A stretch of DNA of 64,000 nt from Salarchaeum japonicum (GCF_020614395.1 NZ_CP085324.1:124001-188000), one strand, 5' to 3'; counted from the first letter of the stretch, positions 17,841-26,072 are shown. Notes: a model not told the origin generated them from the sequence alone. Translations and numbers: made by a program.

Positions 17841-18853
17841 ACCGCGCCCGCGACGACCTCGATAGCGCGCTCCACGTCCGCCGCATCCACGTCCTGGTGC
17901 GTGCAGAAACGCACGGTGTGCTCGCCGAACTCGGACGCCAACACGTCCTCGCGCTCGCACCGCTCGATGAGCGCGCCCGCGGTGAGACCGGCGTTCTCGG
18001 TGTGAACGAGGACGATGTTCGTGTCCGGTGCGGGCGCGCGGAGCCCATCGATGTCGTCGAGGCCGGCCGCGAGCGCCGTCGCGTTCTCGTGGTCGTCCGA
18101 GAGCCGCGAGACGTTCTCCAGCGCGACAAGCCCGGGCGCGGCGACCATACCGGCCTGCCGCATCCCGCCGCCGAACAGTTTGCGGACGCGGCGCGCGTTC
18201 TCGATGAACGACGCGTCGCCCGCGAGAATCGACCCGACGGGCGCGCCCAACCCCTTCGAGAGGCAGAACATCACGGAATCGACGTGCTCGGTGATGTCGC
18301 TCGCGGGCACGCCCAGGGAGACGGCGGCGTTGAACAACCGCGCGCCGTCGAGGTGGACGGGGACGCCGTGGTCGCGCGCCGCGTCCGCCGCCGCGCCGAC
18401 GGTGTCCGGCGGGACGGCGACCCCGCCCTTCACGTTGTGCGTGTTTTCGAGACAGAGCAATCCCGTGCCCGGTCGGTGGAGTTCCTCCGCCACGTAGCCC
18501 GCCTCGACCTGCTCGGGCGTGGGCGCGCCGTTCTCACCGCCGTCGAACGTCCGCACCTGGAGTTCCGAGTGCTGGGCGAACCCGCCGAGTTCGTACTTGT
18601 AGACGTGACTCGTCTCCTCCACGAGCGCCTCCTGGCCGCGCTCGGTGTGGACGCGCGCCGCGATCTGGTTCCCCATCGTCCCCGACGGCACGAACATCGC
18701 GGCCTCCATCCCAACGCGCGCCGCCGCCTCGGCTTCGAGTTCGTTCACGGACGGATCCTCGCGGTAGACGTCGTCGCCGACGGCCGCCGTCCGCGCGGCC
18801 TCCCGCATCTCCTCGGTCGGCCGCGTGACGGTGTCGCTCCGGAAGTCGAGCAT
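17837..18853 (-). CDS. low-specificity threonine aldolase
   Basis: Fold-type I PLP enzyme of 338 residues that splits threonine or allo-threonine into glycine and acetaldehyde. The N-terminal FRSDTVTRPTEEM block is diagnostic. The PLP phosphate loop PSGTMGNQ is near 56-63, the cofactor Asp is in HLDGARLFNA near 168-177, and the Schiff-base lysine is K200 in CLSKGLGAP. The start at 18853 is set by the family N-terminus. It is divergent from the aminopeptidase, with 85 bp between starts. Confidence 0.9.
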   Translation of the reverse strand: MLDFRSDTVTRPTEEMREAARTAAVGDDVYREDPSVNELEAEAAARVGMEAAMFVPSGTMGNQIAARVHTERGQEALVEETSHVYKYELGGFAQHSELQVRTFDGGENGAPTPEQVEAGYVAEELHRPGTGLLCLENTHNVKGGVAVPPDTVGAAADAARDHGVPVHLDGARLFNAAVSLGVPASDITEHVDSVMFCLSKGLGAPVGSILAGDASFIENARRVRKLFGGGMRQAGMVAAPGLVALENVSRLSDDHENATALAAGLDDIDGLRAPAPDTNIVLVHTENAGLTAGALIERCEREDVLASEFGEHTVRFCTHQDVDAADVERAIEVVAGAV

Positions 18854-18938
18854 ACCCCCGACTCGCCCGCCGAGCAGGAAAACGCTCGCGGTTCCGGCAC
18901 TCCGAAAGCGGTTTTCGCCGCGGACGCGACTCTCCGGT

Positions 18939-20042
18939 ATGGACCCCCGCGTCCGCGACCACGCAGACGTCATCGTCTCGCACTCCACCAGCATCGAACC
19001 CGGCGACCGGGTCGCCGTCACCGCGCCGCCGGTGGCGGAAGACCTCGCCGTCGCCGTCTACGAGCGCCTCGCTGAGGCAGGCGCGACGCCCGTCATGCTG
19101 TACGGCGGAGACACAATCCTCGGCGCGGACAGCGCCGCGCGCGCCTACCTCCGGGAGGCCGAGGAGTTCGAGAACCCCGACCACCTCCAGGCGCTCTTCG
19201 CGGAGACGGACGCTACCATCCGCATCCGCGGCCACGACAACGTCGCGGAGCGCGCGGACGTGGGGGACGAACAGAACGCCGCGTACCAGCGCGCCATCCA
19301 GCCAGCGCGCACCGAACTGCTCTCCACGAAGTGGTGTCTCACGCAGTACCCGACGCCCGCGGACGCACAGCTCGCGGGCATGAGTACCGCCGAGTACGAG
19401 GAGTTCGTGTGGAACGCCGTCAACAAGGACTGGGACGCCCAGCGCCGCCACCAGGAGCAGATGGTGGAGATTCTCGACCCGGCGGAGGAGGTGCGCATCC
19501 GCTCGGGCGACGAGACCGACCTCACGATGAGCGTCGCCGGGATGAAGACGCTGAACGACCACGGCGAGCACAACCTCCCGGGCGGCGAGGTGTTCACCGC
19601 GCCCGTCCCGGATAGCGTCGAGGGAACCGTTCGATTCGACCTCCCGCTCTACCACCAGAGTCAGGAGATAGAGGACGCCTACCTCGAATTCGAGGACGGC
19701 CGCGTCGTCCAGCACGACGCCGCGAAGAACCGGGACGTGCTCACGGGCGTCCTGGAGACGGACGAGGGAGCGCGGTACCTCGGGGAGCTGGGCATCGGGA
19801 TGAACCGAGACATCGACCGGTTCACGTACAACATGCTGTTCGACGAGAAGATGGGCGACACCGTCCACCTCGCCGTCGGCATGGCGTACGACGCCTGCGT
19901 GCCCGACGACCGCGAACCCAACGAGTCCGCGACGCACGTGGACATGATCGTGGACATGAGCGAGGACTCAGTCATCGAAGTGGACGGCGAAGTCGTCCAG
20001 CGTGACGGCACCTTCCGATTCGAGGACGGGTTCGACGACTAA
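18939..20042 (+). CDS. M29-family aminopeptidase (thermophilic type)
   Basis: Metallo-aminopeptidase of 367 residues like AmpS/PepS of Thermus and Gram-positive bacteria. The co-catalytic metal residues usually lie in the C-terminal half; matching blocks are VRFDLPLYHQSQEIEDAYLE (near 228-247), ELGIGMNRDIDR and GDTVHLAVGMAY (near 308-319). It should remove N-terminal residues from peptides in the cytosol. No signal peptide is present. The 250 bp downstream to the zinc-finger mini-gene contain no other recognisable gene. Confidence 0.85.
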   Translation: MDPRVRDHADVIVSHSTSIEPGDRVAVTAPPVAEDLAVAVYERLAEAGATPVMLYGGDTILGADSAARAYLREAEEFENPDHLQALFAETDATIRIRGHDNVAERADVGDEQNAAYQRAIQPARTELLSTKWCLTQYPTPADAQLAGMSTAEYEEFVWNAVNKDWDAQRRHQEQMVEILDPAEEVRIRSGDETDLTMSVAGMKTLNDHGEHNLPGGEVFTAPVPDSVEGTVRFDLPLYHQSQEIEDAYLEFEDGRVVQHDAAKNRDVLTGVLETDEGARYLGELGIGMNRDIDRFTYNMLFDEKMGDTVHLAVGMAYDACVPDDREPNESATHVDMIVDMSEDSVIEVDGEVVQRDGTFRFEDGFDD

Positions 20043-20238
20043 CCGACGTTTCTCCGTCGTTTGGGGCTGACAGGCGGCGATTCTCTGGCCGGGGTGTGCC
20101 GCGCTCCCGCCTCGTCCCCCGACCGACCGTAGTTACGTCACGCCGCCCGCTGGCCGCGCCTTCCTACTTGAACGCTCGCCCCGGCTTCGTGTGAATCCCT
20201 TGTGGCCGCGGGCTGTCGAACTCCCCCACGCCGCGGGT

Positions 20239-20260
20239 GTGGTACGGACTTCCATACCAC
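20239..20260. promoter_or_regulatory. inverted repeat just upstream of a TATA box
   Basis: GTGGTA-10nt-TACCAC ends one base before the TTTTAAG box of the zinc-finger mini-gene. Its position at about -54 to -33 fits an operator or activator site for a dimeric regulator. No protein can be assigned. Confidence 0.45.
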
Positions 20261-20261
20261 G

Positions 20262-20268
20262 TTTTAAG
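20262..20268 (+). promoter_or_regulatory. TATA box of the zinc-finger mini-gene
   Basis: TTTTAAG is centred 28 bp before the ATG at 20293. This implies a leaderless or nearly leaderless transcript. Confidence 0.55.
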
Positions 20269-20292
20269 TGTTTGGCAGGTGTGTGTCACAGT

Positions 20293-20445
20293 ATGCCCCA
20301 GCTCGACTGCCCGGAGTGCGAACGCGGCATCGCGATGCACGAACTCGAAACGCGCACCGTCGCACAAACCACGGGGTTCGAGACCAACTATCGCTGTCCG
20401 TTCTGCCGCAGCGACTTCGACGAAGTCGCCGAACTCATGACGTAA
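20293..20445 (+). CDS. zinc-ribbon mini-protein (50 aa)
   Basis: Hypothetical protein with two CxxC knuckles, CPEC near 6-9 and CPFC near 35-38, predicted to bind one zinc ion. Between them is a polar segment with HELETRTVAQTTGFETNY. Such tiny zinc-finger proteins are numerous in haloarchaea and several are regulators, but no role can be assigned here. It has its own TATA box, an inverted repeat upstream and a hairpin 2 bp after the stop. Confidence 0.75.
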   Translation: MPQLDCPECERGIAMHELETRTVAQTTGFETNYRCPFCRSDFDEVAELMT

Positions 20446-20447
20446 CG

Positions 20448-20461
20448 CCGCCAGCAGGCGG
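20448..20461 (+). terminator. hairpin after the zinc-finger mini-gene
   Basis: CCGCC-AGCA-GGCGG begins 2 bp past the TAA. It is a perfect 5-bp stem with a 4-nt loop, a plausible 3'-end structure. Confidence 0.5.
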
Positions 20462-20560
20462 ACGCACACCACCGGGCACCCGCGGGCCGCACCCGCGAAT
20501 TCCGTCCTCTCCGGGACGACACGAGCTCTCTCGTTCTACCGCGCTCGAAAACCGACAGCG

Positions 20561-20583
20561 ACGGGCACGGGGGGATTTGAACC
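20561..20583. repeat. partial copy of the tRNA-Arg 3' end
   Basis: These 23 bases are identical to 20659-20681, which cover the 3' acceptor strand and most of the T-arm of the neighbouring tRNA-Arg. The identity stops inside the T-stem, and the next bases form an unrelated hairpin (GCGAGACGC-5nt-GCGTCTCGC, 20586-20608). The offset is 98 bp. A duplicated tRNA 3' end is what integrases leave at the far border of an inserted element; here nothing lies between, so it would be a scar. Confidence 0.7.
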
Positions 20584-20659
20584 GACGCGAGACGCTGGAC
20601 GCGTCTCGCTGGGTGCAGAATCTCTCGTCCGGTTCGCTCGACACGCCGTTCTCGCTGCA

Positions 20660-20734
20660 CGGGCACGGGGGGATTTGAACCCTCGCGCTTCTGGTTAGAA
20701 GCCAGACGCTCTATCCGAGCTGAGCTACGTGCCC
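20660..20734 (-). tRNA. tRNA-Arg (anticodon UCU)
   Basis: Read on the minus strand the cloverleaf is complete: acceptor GGGCACG with CGTGCCC, D-arm around TAGCTCAGCTCGGATAGAGC, anticodon stem TCTGG/CCAGA enclosing loop CTTCTAA, and T-arm GAGGG-TTCAAAT-CCCCC. The anticodon TCT decodes AGA and, with wobble, AGG. Position 20660 gives the discriminator base G; CCA is not encoded. There is no intron. A CTTTTG run about 25 bp upstream may act as the TATA element. Its 3' end is partly duplicated 98 bp away. Confidence 0.93.
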
Positions 20735-20772
20735 TCGGGCTTCGTACGCGCTGGCGGGCAAAAGCCGTTGGG

Positions 20773-21681
20773 TTACGAAATCCGGGTGCCCGCGTCGCCC
20801 TCGACGGCCGCCGCGGCGTCGTCGATGGTCGTGATGATGGCGCGCTCGCCGTCCGCGTCGAGGAAGTCGAGGCAGGCGTCCACTTTCGGCCGCATGCTCC
20901 CGGCTTCGAACTCGCCCGCGTCGAGCAAGTCGCGCATCCGGCCTACACTCGCGTCCCGAATCGGCTCCTGGTCGGGCGTGTTGTAGTTCCGGTACGCGCA
21001 GGGCACGTCCGTCACCAGCAGGAGCGTATCGGCGTCGGTTTCGCGGGCGAGCAGTTCCGCTGTGTAGTCTTTGTCCACCACCGCTTCCACGCCCCGCAGG
21101 GACTCGTTGCCGTCGTCACGGGCGACCGGAACGCCTCCACCGCCGCCGCAGACGACGGGCGTGCCGGCGTCCGCGAGCCGTGCGACGTGTTCCGATTCGA
21201 GGAGGCCGCGCGGTTTCGGACTCGGAACGACTCGGCGGTGGACGGTTCCGCGCTCGGTCTCCACTTCCCGCGTGGAGTAGTCGGCGTTCCGGGCCGTGTC
21301 CGCGTCGAGGTAGGGGCCGACGGGCTTCGCGGGGTCGGAGAATGCGTCGTCGTCGGAATCGACGACCGCGTGCGTCACCACCGAGACGGCCTGCGCGTCG
21401 AGTTCGGCGTCGAGCGCGCGCACGACGAGCGTCCCTATCTGCGCCTGCGTCTCCGCGACCAGCACGTCCAGCGGGCGCTCCGCCGTGTCCGCGGCCGCCT
21501 GCTCCCGCAGGAGACCGCCGACCTGCGGGCCGTTCCCGTGCGTGACGACGAGGTCGTGACCGCGCTCCGCGAGCGTCCCGAGTTGCGGCGCGACCCGCGC
21601 GAGGTGGTCTCGCATCTCCGCGACGCCGCCTTCGCCGCCGGACACGAGCGCGTTCCCGCCGAGCGCGACCACGGTTCGCAT
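20773..21681 (-). CDS. arcC: carbamate kinase
   Basis: Amino-acid-kinase-family enzyme of 302 residues. It makes ATP from carbamoyl phosphate and ADP in arginine or agmatine breakdown, or runs in reverse. It begins VVALGGNALV and has THGNGPQVGGL near 47-57, both diagnostic. The block GGGGGVPV near 158-165 and the C-terminal GSMRPKVDA near 263-271 are also intact. No arcA or arcB deiminase-pathway genes are adjacent; the biosynthetic arginine genes are 9 kb away. It lies 38 bp downstream of tRNA-Arg in the opposite sense of gene order (tRNA end to arcC end). Confidence 0.92.
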   Translation of the reverse strand: MRTVVALGGNALVSGGEGGVAEMRDHLARVAPQLGTLAERGHDLVVTHGNGPQVGGLLREQAAADTAERPLDVLVAETQAQIGTLVVRALDAELDAQAVSVVTHAVVDSDDDAFSDPAKPVGPYLDADTARNADYSTREVETERGTVHRRVVPSPKPRGLLESEHVARLADAGTPVVCGGGGGVPVARDDGNESLRGVEAVVDKDYTAELLARETDADTLLLVTDVPCAYRNYNTPDQEPIRDASVGRMRDLLDAGEFEAGSMRPKVDACLDFLDADGERAIITTIDDAAAAVEGDAGTRIS

Positions 21682-21762
21682 ACGCCCGTCTTCTCCGGCG
21701 ACCCACTAAGCCGTACTCCCCGAAGGGGTGTGTTTTTAGGGGGGACGCGGCTACCTCCTCTC

Positions 21763-22293
21763 ATGACTGTCATCGGTATCGTCGGCCTCCCCGGAAGCGG
21801 GAAGAGCGAGGCCGCGGCCGTCGCGGAGACGCTCGGCGTGCCCGTCGTGACGATGGGAGACGTCATCCGGCAGGCCTGCCGCGACCGCGGCCTCGACCCC
21901 GCCACCCACCACGGCGAGGTCGCGCAGGCGCTCCGCGAGGAGGGCGGCCCCGCCGCCATCGCCGACCGCTCGCTCCCGATGATTCGGGACGCGCTCGACG
22001 AGAACGACACCGTGCTCGTGGACGGCATCCGCTCCGGCACCGAGGTCGAAGCGTTCGAGGACGCGTTCGGCGACGACTTCCTGCTCGTGAACGTGTACGC
22101 GCCCTTCGAGCTGCGGAACGAACGCATCACGACACGCGGGCGCGACAACGCCGAGGCCGAGTCGCTCCGGGAGCGCGACGAACGCGAACTCGGGTTCGGG
22201 ATGGACGACGCCATCGAGCGCGCGGACGTGACCGTCGAGAACACGGGAAGCCTGGAGTCGTTCCAGGAGGAAATCGAGGAGTTGCTCGCGTGA
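21763..22293 (+). CDS. UPF0200 family P-loop kinase-like protein
   Basis: Protein of 176 residues with a Walker A motif GLPGSGKSE (8-16) and an overall layout like dephospho-CoA kinase or nucleoside monophosphate kinases. It also has VLVDGIRSGTEVEAF, the segment typical of archaeal UPF0200 proteins. The substrate is unknown; archaeal dephospho-CoA kinase itself belongs to another family, so that role should not be assumed. Its stop overlaps the next gene's ATG by one base (TGATG). Confidence 0.8.
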   Translation: MTVIGIVGLPGSGKSEAAAVAETLGVPVVTMGDVIRQACRDRGLDPATHHGEVAQALREEGGPAAIADRSLPMIRDALDENDTVLVDGIRSGTEVEAFEDAFGDDFLLVNVYAPFELRNERITTRGRDNAEAESLRERDERELGFGMDDAIERADVTVENTGSLESFQEEIEELLA

Positions 22294-22697
22294 TGTACGC
22301 CGTCACCGCCACCATCGACGCGCCCGTACAGCCGACGGAGGTTCCGGAGCGCGTCGCGGACGCGATTCGCGAACTCTTCCCGACCGCCGACCTCACCGTC
22401 ACCGACGACGCGGTTCGCGGGACGACCCACGACTTCGACGCGTTCCGCGAGCGCCTCTACGAGCAGGAAATCCTCGACACCGCGCGCTCCGAATTCCAGC
22501 GAAACCGTACGGACGAGGGGTTCTCGTTCGACCTGAAGAAGCAGGCGGCCGTCCAGGGCGTCGTGAACTTCTCCGTCGGGAACCCCGCGGAACTCGGCGA
22601 CATCCACGTCGAGGTCGAGGTCGAGGAGCCGAGCGTGGACGCGTTCGTCGCGCACCTCGCGCCCGAAACCCGGGACGGCAAGCCGGTCGAGGACTAG
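22293..22697 (+). CDS. UPF0201 family protein (possible RNA-binding)
   Basis: Protein of 134 residues of the archaeal UPF0201/DUF54 family. It is sometimes annotated as RNA-binding or exosome-linked because of its fold; this is not proven for this protein. The ATG at 22293 shares a base with the UPF0200 stop; a GTG one codon earlier is an alternative. In some archaea the UPF0200 and UPF0201 domains are one fused polypeptide, so this tight pairing suggests a joint function. The end overlaps the convergent membrane protein gene by 4 bp. Confidence 0.75.
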   Translation: MYAVTATIDAPVQPTEVPERVADAIRELFPTADLTVTDDAVRGTTHDFDAFRERLYEQEILDTARSEFQRNRTDEGFSFDLKKQAAVQGVVNFSVGNPAELGDIHVEVEVEEPSVDAFVAHLAPETRDGKPVED

Positions 22698-23680
22698 GCG
22701 AGCAGGAGGACGAGCGTCGCGCCGATGAAGACGACTTTGAGGACGGTGTTGAGCGCGACGACTTTCGACCCGAAGCTCGGCCCCCAGACGCCGTACTGGA
22801 AGGGGATGGAGCGCTTGAACGTGGAGAACGCGAAGGAGACGATACCGCCGATGAGCATCGTCGCCACCGCCTGCCGCGGCGTGAACGTCCCGTCGAGCAT
22901 GGGGGCGATGGTCGCCGCGCCGCTCGTCGTGTCCACCGCGAACACCGCCACCACGGGCACGGCCGCCGCCGGCAGTCCCACCGCGTCGAGCAGGGATCGC
23001 GCCGGTACGTCCGGAATCGCCGTCCCCGTCGCGCCCGTGAACGAGTCCGCGAGCAGGCGGGCGTTCGCGAAGTCGTTCGTCGTCAACCACGCCACCGCGA
23101 CGTAGACGAGGGCGAGACGCGGAACGATGGTTTTCAGTTTCGACGCCGTGCGCTCGCCCGCCTCCGCCAGTTTCTCGCGCCGCGTCGCGTCCGCGGTGTC
23201 GGGGCCGCTCGGCGTCGCGGACAGCGACTCCGGCGACGAGAGCAAGACCATCCCCGCGAGGATTCCCGTGAGCGTGATCGCGAGGCTGATGGCGGCGCGC
23301 GCCCCGACGTACATGACGCCGACTTCGAGGCCGAGAATCGGAATCAGCACCGGGAGGTAGAACGTGAAGATGTGCTGGACGAACCCGAAGAACGTGTTTA
23401 TCGTCACCGCGACGAGGGTCGCGGCGTCGCTCAATCCCTCCTCGCGGAACTCCGCGAGCATCCCGTAGCCCGCGGTCGGACTCGCCGCCGTCGCGAGAAT
23501 CGCCGTCCCGACCGCGTCCGGGAGGTTCGCCGGCCCCGTCAGGTAGCGCGCGAGACCCGCCACGCGCTCCACGAGGCCGAACGCGACGAGGAGGTTCGCC
23601 GCGAACAGCCCTATCGAGATGAAGACCGCGATGGACGCGACCCGGGGGAGCACGTCGCCGAGGAGACCCGCGAGTGACAC
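22694..23680 (-). CDS. nucleoside-recognition (Gate) domain membrane protein
   Basis: Polytopic membrane protein of 328 residues with a GTG start. It has about eight hydrophobic segments and two related halves, one with TAASPTAGYGMLAEF near 64-78 and one with VDTTSGAATIAPML near 251-264. Both recall the paired Gate domains of SpmA/FeoB-like and nucleoside-recognition proteins. It is probably a transporter or channel subunit; the substrate cannot be read from sequence. It is 39 bp from the first MgtE-like gene and in the same direction, so it may be in that operon. Confidence 0.75.
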   Translation of the reverse strand: MSLAGLLGDVLPRVASIAVFISIGLFAANLLVAFGLVERVAGLARYLTGPANLPDAVGTAILATAASPTAGYGMLAEFREEGLSDAATLVAVTINTFFGFVQHIFTFYLPVLIPILGLEVGVMYVGARAAISLAITLTGILAGMVLLSSPESLSATPSGPDTADATRREKLAEAGERTASKLKTIVPRLALVYVAVAWLTTNDFANARLLADSFTGATGTAIPDVPARSLLDAVGLPAAAVPVVAVFAVDTTSGAATIAPMLDGTFTPRQAVATMLIGGIVSFAFSTFKRSIPFQYGVWGPSFGSKVVALNTVLKVVFIGATLVLLLA

Positions 23681-23719
23681 ACGCTGGAATAGGAACTCGG
23701 GGGAGAAAGGCAGTCCGCT

Positions 23720-24277
23720 TCAGACGAACAGTTCGACGGCGGCGAGCAGAACGACGACGCCGAGCACGTCGCAGACGTTCGTGACGACGGGAATCACCAC
23801 GTCGTCGGGGTCGAGGCGGAACCGGTAGGCGGCGTAGGTCGCGGCGGCGGCCACGAGAACGGCGACAACGGCGAGGACGACGCCGCTCGCGGTGGCGACG
23901 AGCAGGACGGTCGCGAGCGGGAGGACGAGGCCGCCGAGCGCGAACTGGACGGCCCACGCGCCCGCGCCGACGAGCGGGAAGAGCGTGAGCGCGAGCGCGA
24001 CGGTGGCGACGGCGTTCCCGGCGAGTTCGTCGTCCCGGGAGTCGAAGGAGAGCGTGCCGAGGTGGAGCGCGGTGGAGAGCCGGCTGGCGAGCACGCTCCC
24101 GAGGTTTCCCGCCATCCCGATGGTTACGGGAACCAAGGTGAGGAGGCTCGGGTACGTCGTCAACACTTCTTGGCCGGTGTCGAGGACGAGGCCGCTCGCG
24201 AGTTCGACGAGCGTCAGGCCGACGAGCAGGGGGAAGGTCGCGCGGACGATACCCGCGACAGTCCAGTCCTCGGGCAT
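23720..24277 (-). CDS. MgtE-like divalent cation transporter, half 2
   Basis: Membrane protein of 185 residues made almost only of the MgtE transmembrane domain, with five hydrophobic segments. The conserved Mg-pore region is recognisable as PVTIGMAGNLGSVLASRL near 50-67 and the last helix region as VIPVVTNVCDVLG near 162-174. It lacks the cytosolic N and CBS domains of bacterial MgtE, so it has no obvious Mg sensor. It follows the other half with no gap, so the two probably form a heterodimeric channel. Confidence 0.82.
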   Translation of the reverse strand: MPEDWTVAGIVRATFPLLVGLTLVELASGLVLDTGQEVLTTYPSLLTLVPVTIGMAGNLGSVLASRLSTALHLGTLSFDSRDDELAGNAVATVALALTLFPLVGAGAWAVQFALGGLVLPLATVLLVATASGVVLAVVAVLVAAAATYAAYRFRLDPDDVVIPVVTNVCDVLGVVVLLAAVELFV

Positions 24278-24856
24278 CTAGGTCACCCCGAGCGCGATTG
24301 CGAGGCGCGCGCCGGCGAGCATGGTGGCGATGCCGATGACGTCGCCCGTGGTCGTGACGACGGGGCCGGCGAGCGTGTCCGGGTTCATCCCGCGACGGTA
24401 CCCGAGGAAGACGGCGGCGACGACGACCACGGTGAGGCCGATTCCGGACAGCACGCCGGCGACGAGCGCGACGACGAGCAGGGCGGAGAGCGGGGCGACG
24501 GGGCGGCCGAGGCCGAGCAGAACGAGATACCCGAGGACGGCGGCGACCGCGGAGACGGCGACGCCGTTCGCCATCGCGGCCGCGATCGCGGCGCGCACCC
24601 GGTCGTCCGCGAGCGAGAGGTCGGGTTCGACGAGCCCCTGGTGGAGGCCGGTGGCGAGGCGCGCGCCGAGCGACCCGTACACGTTTCCCCGGGTGGCGAG
24701 CAGGGCGGGGACGAGCACGAGGAGGCCGGGGACGACGGTGAGTTCGCGCTCCATCCCGCCGAGCACGACGCCGGAGAACAGGCCGCCGAGCGCGGAGAGC
24801 GCGAGCACGCCGAGCGCTTCCTCGTACGCCTCGCGCGCGACCGCCCGGATGCTCAT
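24278..24856 (-). CDS. MgtE-like divalent cation transporter, half 1
   Basis: Membrane protein of 192 residues with the same five-helix MgtE domain. Key blocks are LVPALLATRGNVYGSLGARL near 49-68 and LAGPVVTTTGDVIG near 161-174, in places matching the partner's pore blocks. The start is preceded by a TATA-like TTTTTTAA at the leaderless distance. Its stop abuts the next start exactly. Two tandem half-genes resemble the duplicated MgtE domains of eukaryotic SLC41 transporters. Confidence 0.82.
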   Translation of the reverse strand: MSIRAVAREAYEEALGVLALSALGGLFSGVVLGGMERELTVVPGLLVLVPALLATRGNVYGSLGARLATGLHQGLVEPDLSLADDRVRAAIAAAMANGVAVSAVAAVLGYLVLLGLGRPVAPLSALLVVALVAGVLSGIGLTVVVVAAVFLGYRRGMNPDTLAGPVVTTTGDVIGIATMLAGARLAIALGVT

Positions 24857-24880
24857 GTACAGTGGGGTGTGCGGGAACGG

Positions 24881-24887
24881 TTAAAAA
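24881..24887 (-). promoter_or_regulatory. TATA box / T-run before the MgtE pair
   Basis: The minus strand reads TTTTTTAA 25-32 bp upstream of the ATG at 24856. It can serve as the TATA element of the MgtE genes and as the T-run ending the MFS transcript that stops at 24900. Confidence 0.5.
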
Positions 24888-24899
24888 ACCGGGCTGCGG

Positions 24900-26072
24900 T
24901 CACTCCGAGACGGCGAGCGCGACCGCGACGGCCGCCGCGACCGCGAGCGAGGCGAGGAGGAGCGCGAACGCGGCGACGTACGACACGCTCTCGGAGACGA
25001 CGCCGACGACCGCGGGCGCGAGCGCGCCGGCCCCCATCAGGATGGTGCGGACGACGCCGAGGCCGCCGCCCGCCATCGAGTCCGGGACGAGGTCGAGGAG
25101 GTACGCGCCCCGGACGGGCCGGAAGCCGTGGCTCCCGAGGCCGAACGCGACGACGCCCGCGGCAACGACGACGAGCGGCGCGCTCGTCAGGAGCAGGGCG
25201 GCGAGGCCGACGGCCGCGAGCGCGAGCGTGCCCGCGACGACGCGAATCCGACTGAAGCGGTCGGCGAGTTCGCCCGTCACCGGCTGCACGAGGCTCACGA
25301 GGAACAACCCCGAGTAGAGCAGGCTGGCGACGCCGCCGTCCACGCTCGCGGCGTCCGTGAGGTAGAGCGGGAGGAACGCGACGACGCCGTTGTACGCGAA
25401 CGAGAACCCGACGGTGACGAGGACGAACGCGCTGAACCGCGCGTCCCGGAACAGCCCGAGGTACGCGCGAACGCCCGCGCCGCCGCCCGAATCCGACGCA
25501 CTCTGCTCGGGGTCGTCGACGCGCGCGACGAACACGGCGGCGAGCGCGAGGCCGAGCAGTCCCGCGGGGAGGAAGACGGCGTGCCAGCCCGCGTGCTCCG
25601 CGAGCACGAGCACCGCGGCGGGCGCGACGACGCCGCCGAACGCGCCGAACGTGTCCAATACGCCGAGCGACCGGCCCGTCCGCGAGGGATAGGTCGCGGA
25701 GAGCAACCCCACGGCGACAGTCTTGTGGACGCCCGTCCCCGCGCCCACCAGCACCATCGCCGCGACGAGCACGAGGTAGGGAACGTCCACGGAGAGCGCG
25801 AGCGCGCCCGCCGCCGCCACGACCGCACCTGCGGCGATGACGGGAACGCGGCCGAGGCGGTCGGCGAGCGCGCCCGACGGGAACTGGAGACCCGCGTACA
25901 CCAGCATCATCGCCGTGAACGCCAGCCCGAGCGCCGCGTTGCTCACGCCGTACTCCGCGCTGAACGCCGGGAACAGCGGCGGGAACGCGTACCGGAGGAA
26001 CTTCGCGAGGAACCAGATACCCGCGGCGAGAACGAGCGCGTCCAGGTCCGCGAGCGTCTCCCGAACCGTCAC
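24900..26072 (-). CDS. MFS transporter
   Basis: Major facilitator protein of 390 residues with a GTG start and twelve hydrophobic segments. The MFS loop 2-3 signature appears as GALADRLGRVP near 67-77 and its counterpart in the second half as GELADRFSRIR near 264-274. The substrate is unknown; the compact size and drug/sugar-porter style are typical of archaeal efflux or uptake carriers. Its start directly abuts the SRP54 stop, so it is likely co-transcribed with it, although no functional link is evident. Confidence 0.85.
   Translation of the reverse strand: MTVRETLADLDALVLAAGIWFLAKFLRYAFPPLFPAFSAEYGVSNAALGLAFTAMMLVYAGLQFPSGALADRLGRVPVIAAGAVVAAAGALALSVDVPYLVLVAAMVLVGAGTGVHKTVAVGLLSATYPSRTGRSLGVLDTFGAFGGVVAPAAVLVLAEHAGWHAVFLPAGLLGLALAAVFVARVDDPEQSASDSGGGAGVRAYLGLFRDARFSAFVLVTVGFSFAYNGVVAFLPLYLTDAASVDGGVASLLYSGLFLVSLVQPVTGELADRFSRIRVVAGTLALAAVGLAALLLTSAPLVVVAAGVVAFGLGSHGFRPVRGAYLLDLVPDSMAGGGLGVVRTILMGAGALAPAVVGVVSESVSYVAAFALLLASLAVAAAVAVALAVSE

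Noticed and set aside
20561-20640. Possible second tRNA beside tRNA-Arg
   Set aside because: Only the 3' acceptor and part of the T-arm are present; the 5' side folds into an unrelated hairpin and no anticodon arm or 5' acceptor strand exists.
20773-21681. Arginine deiminase operon around carbamate kinase
   Set aside because: No arcA, arcB or antiporter gene is near; the arginine genes in the window are biosynthetic.
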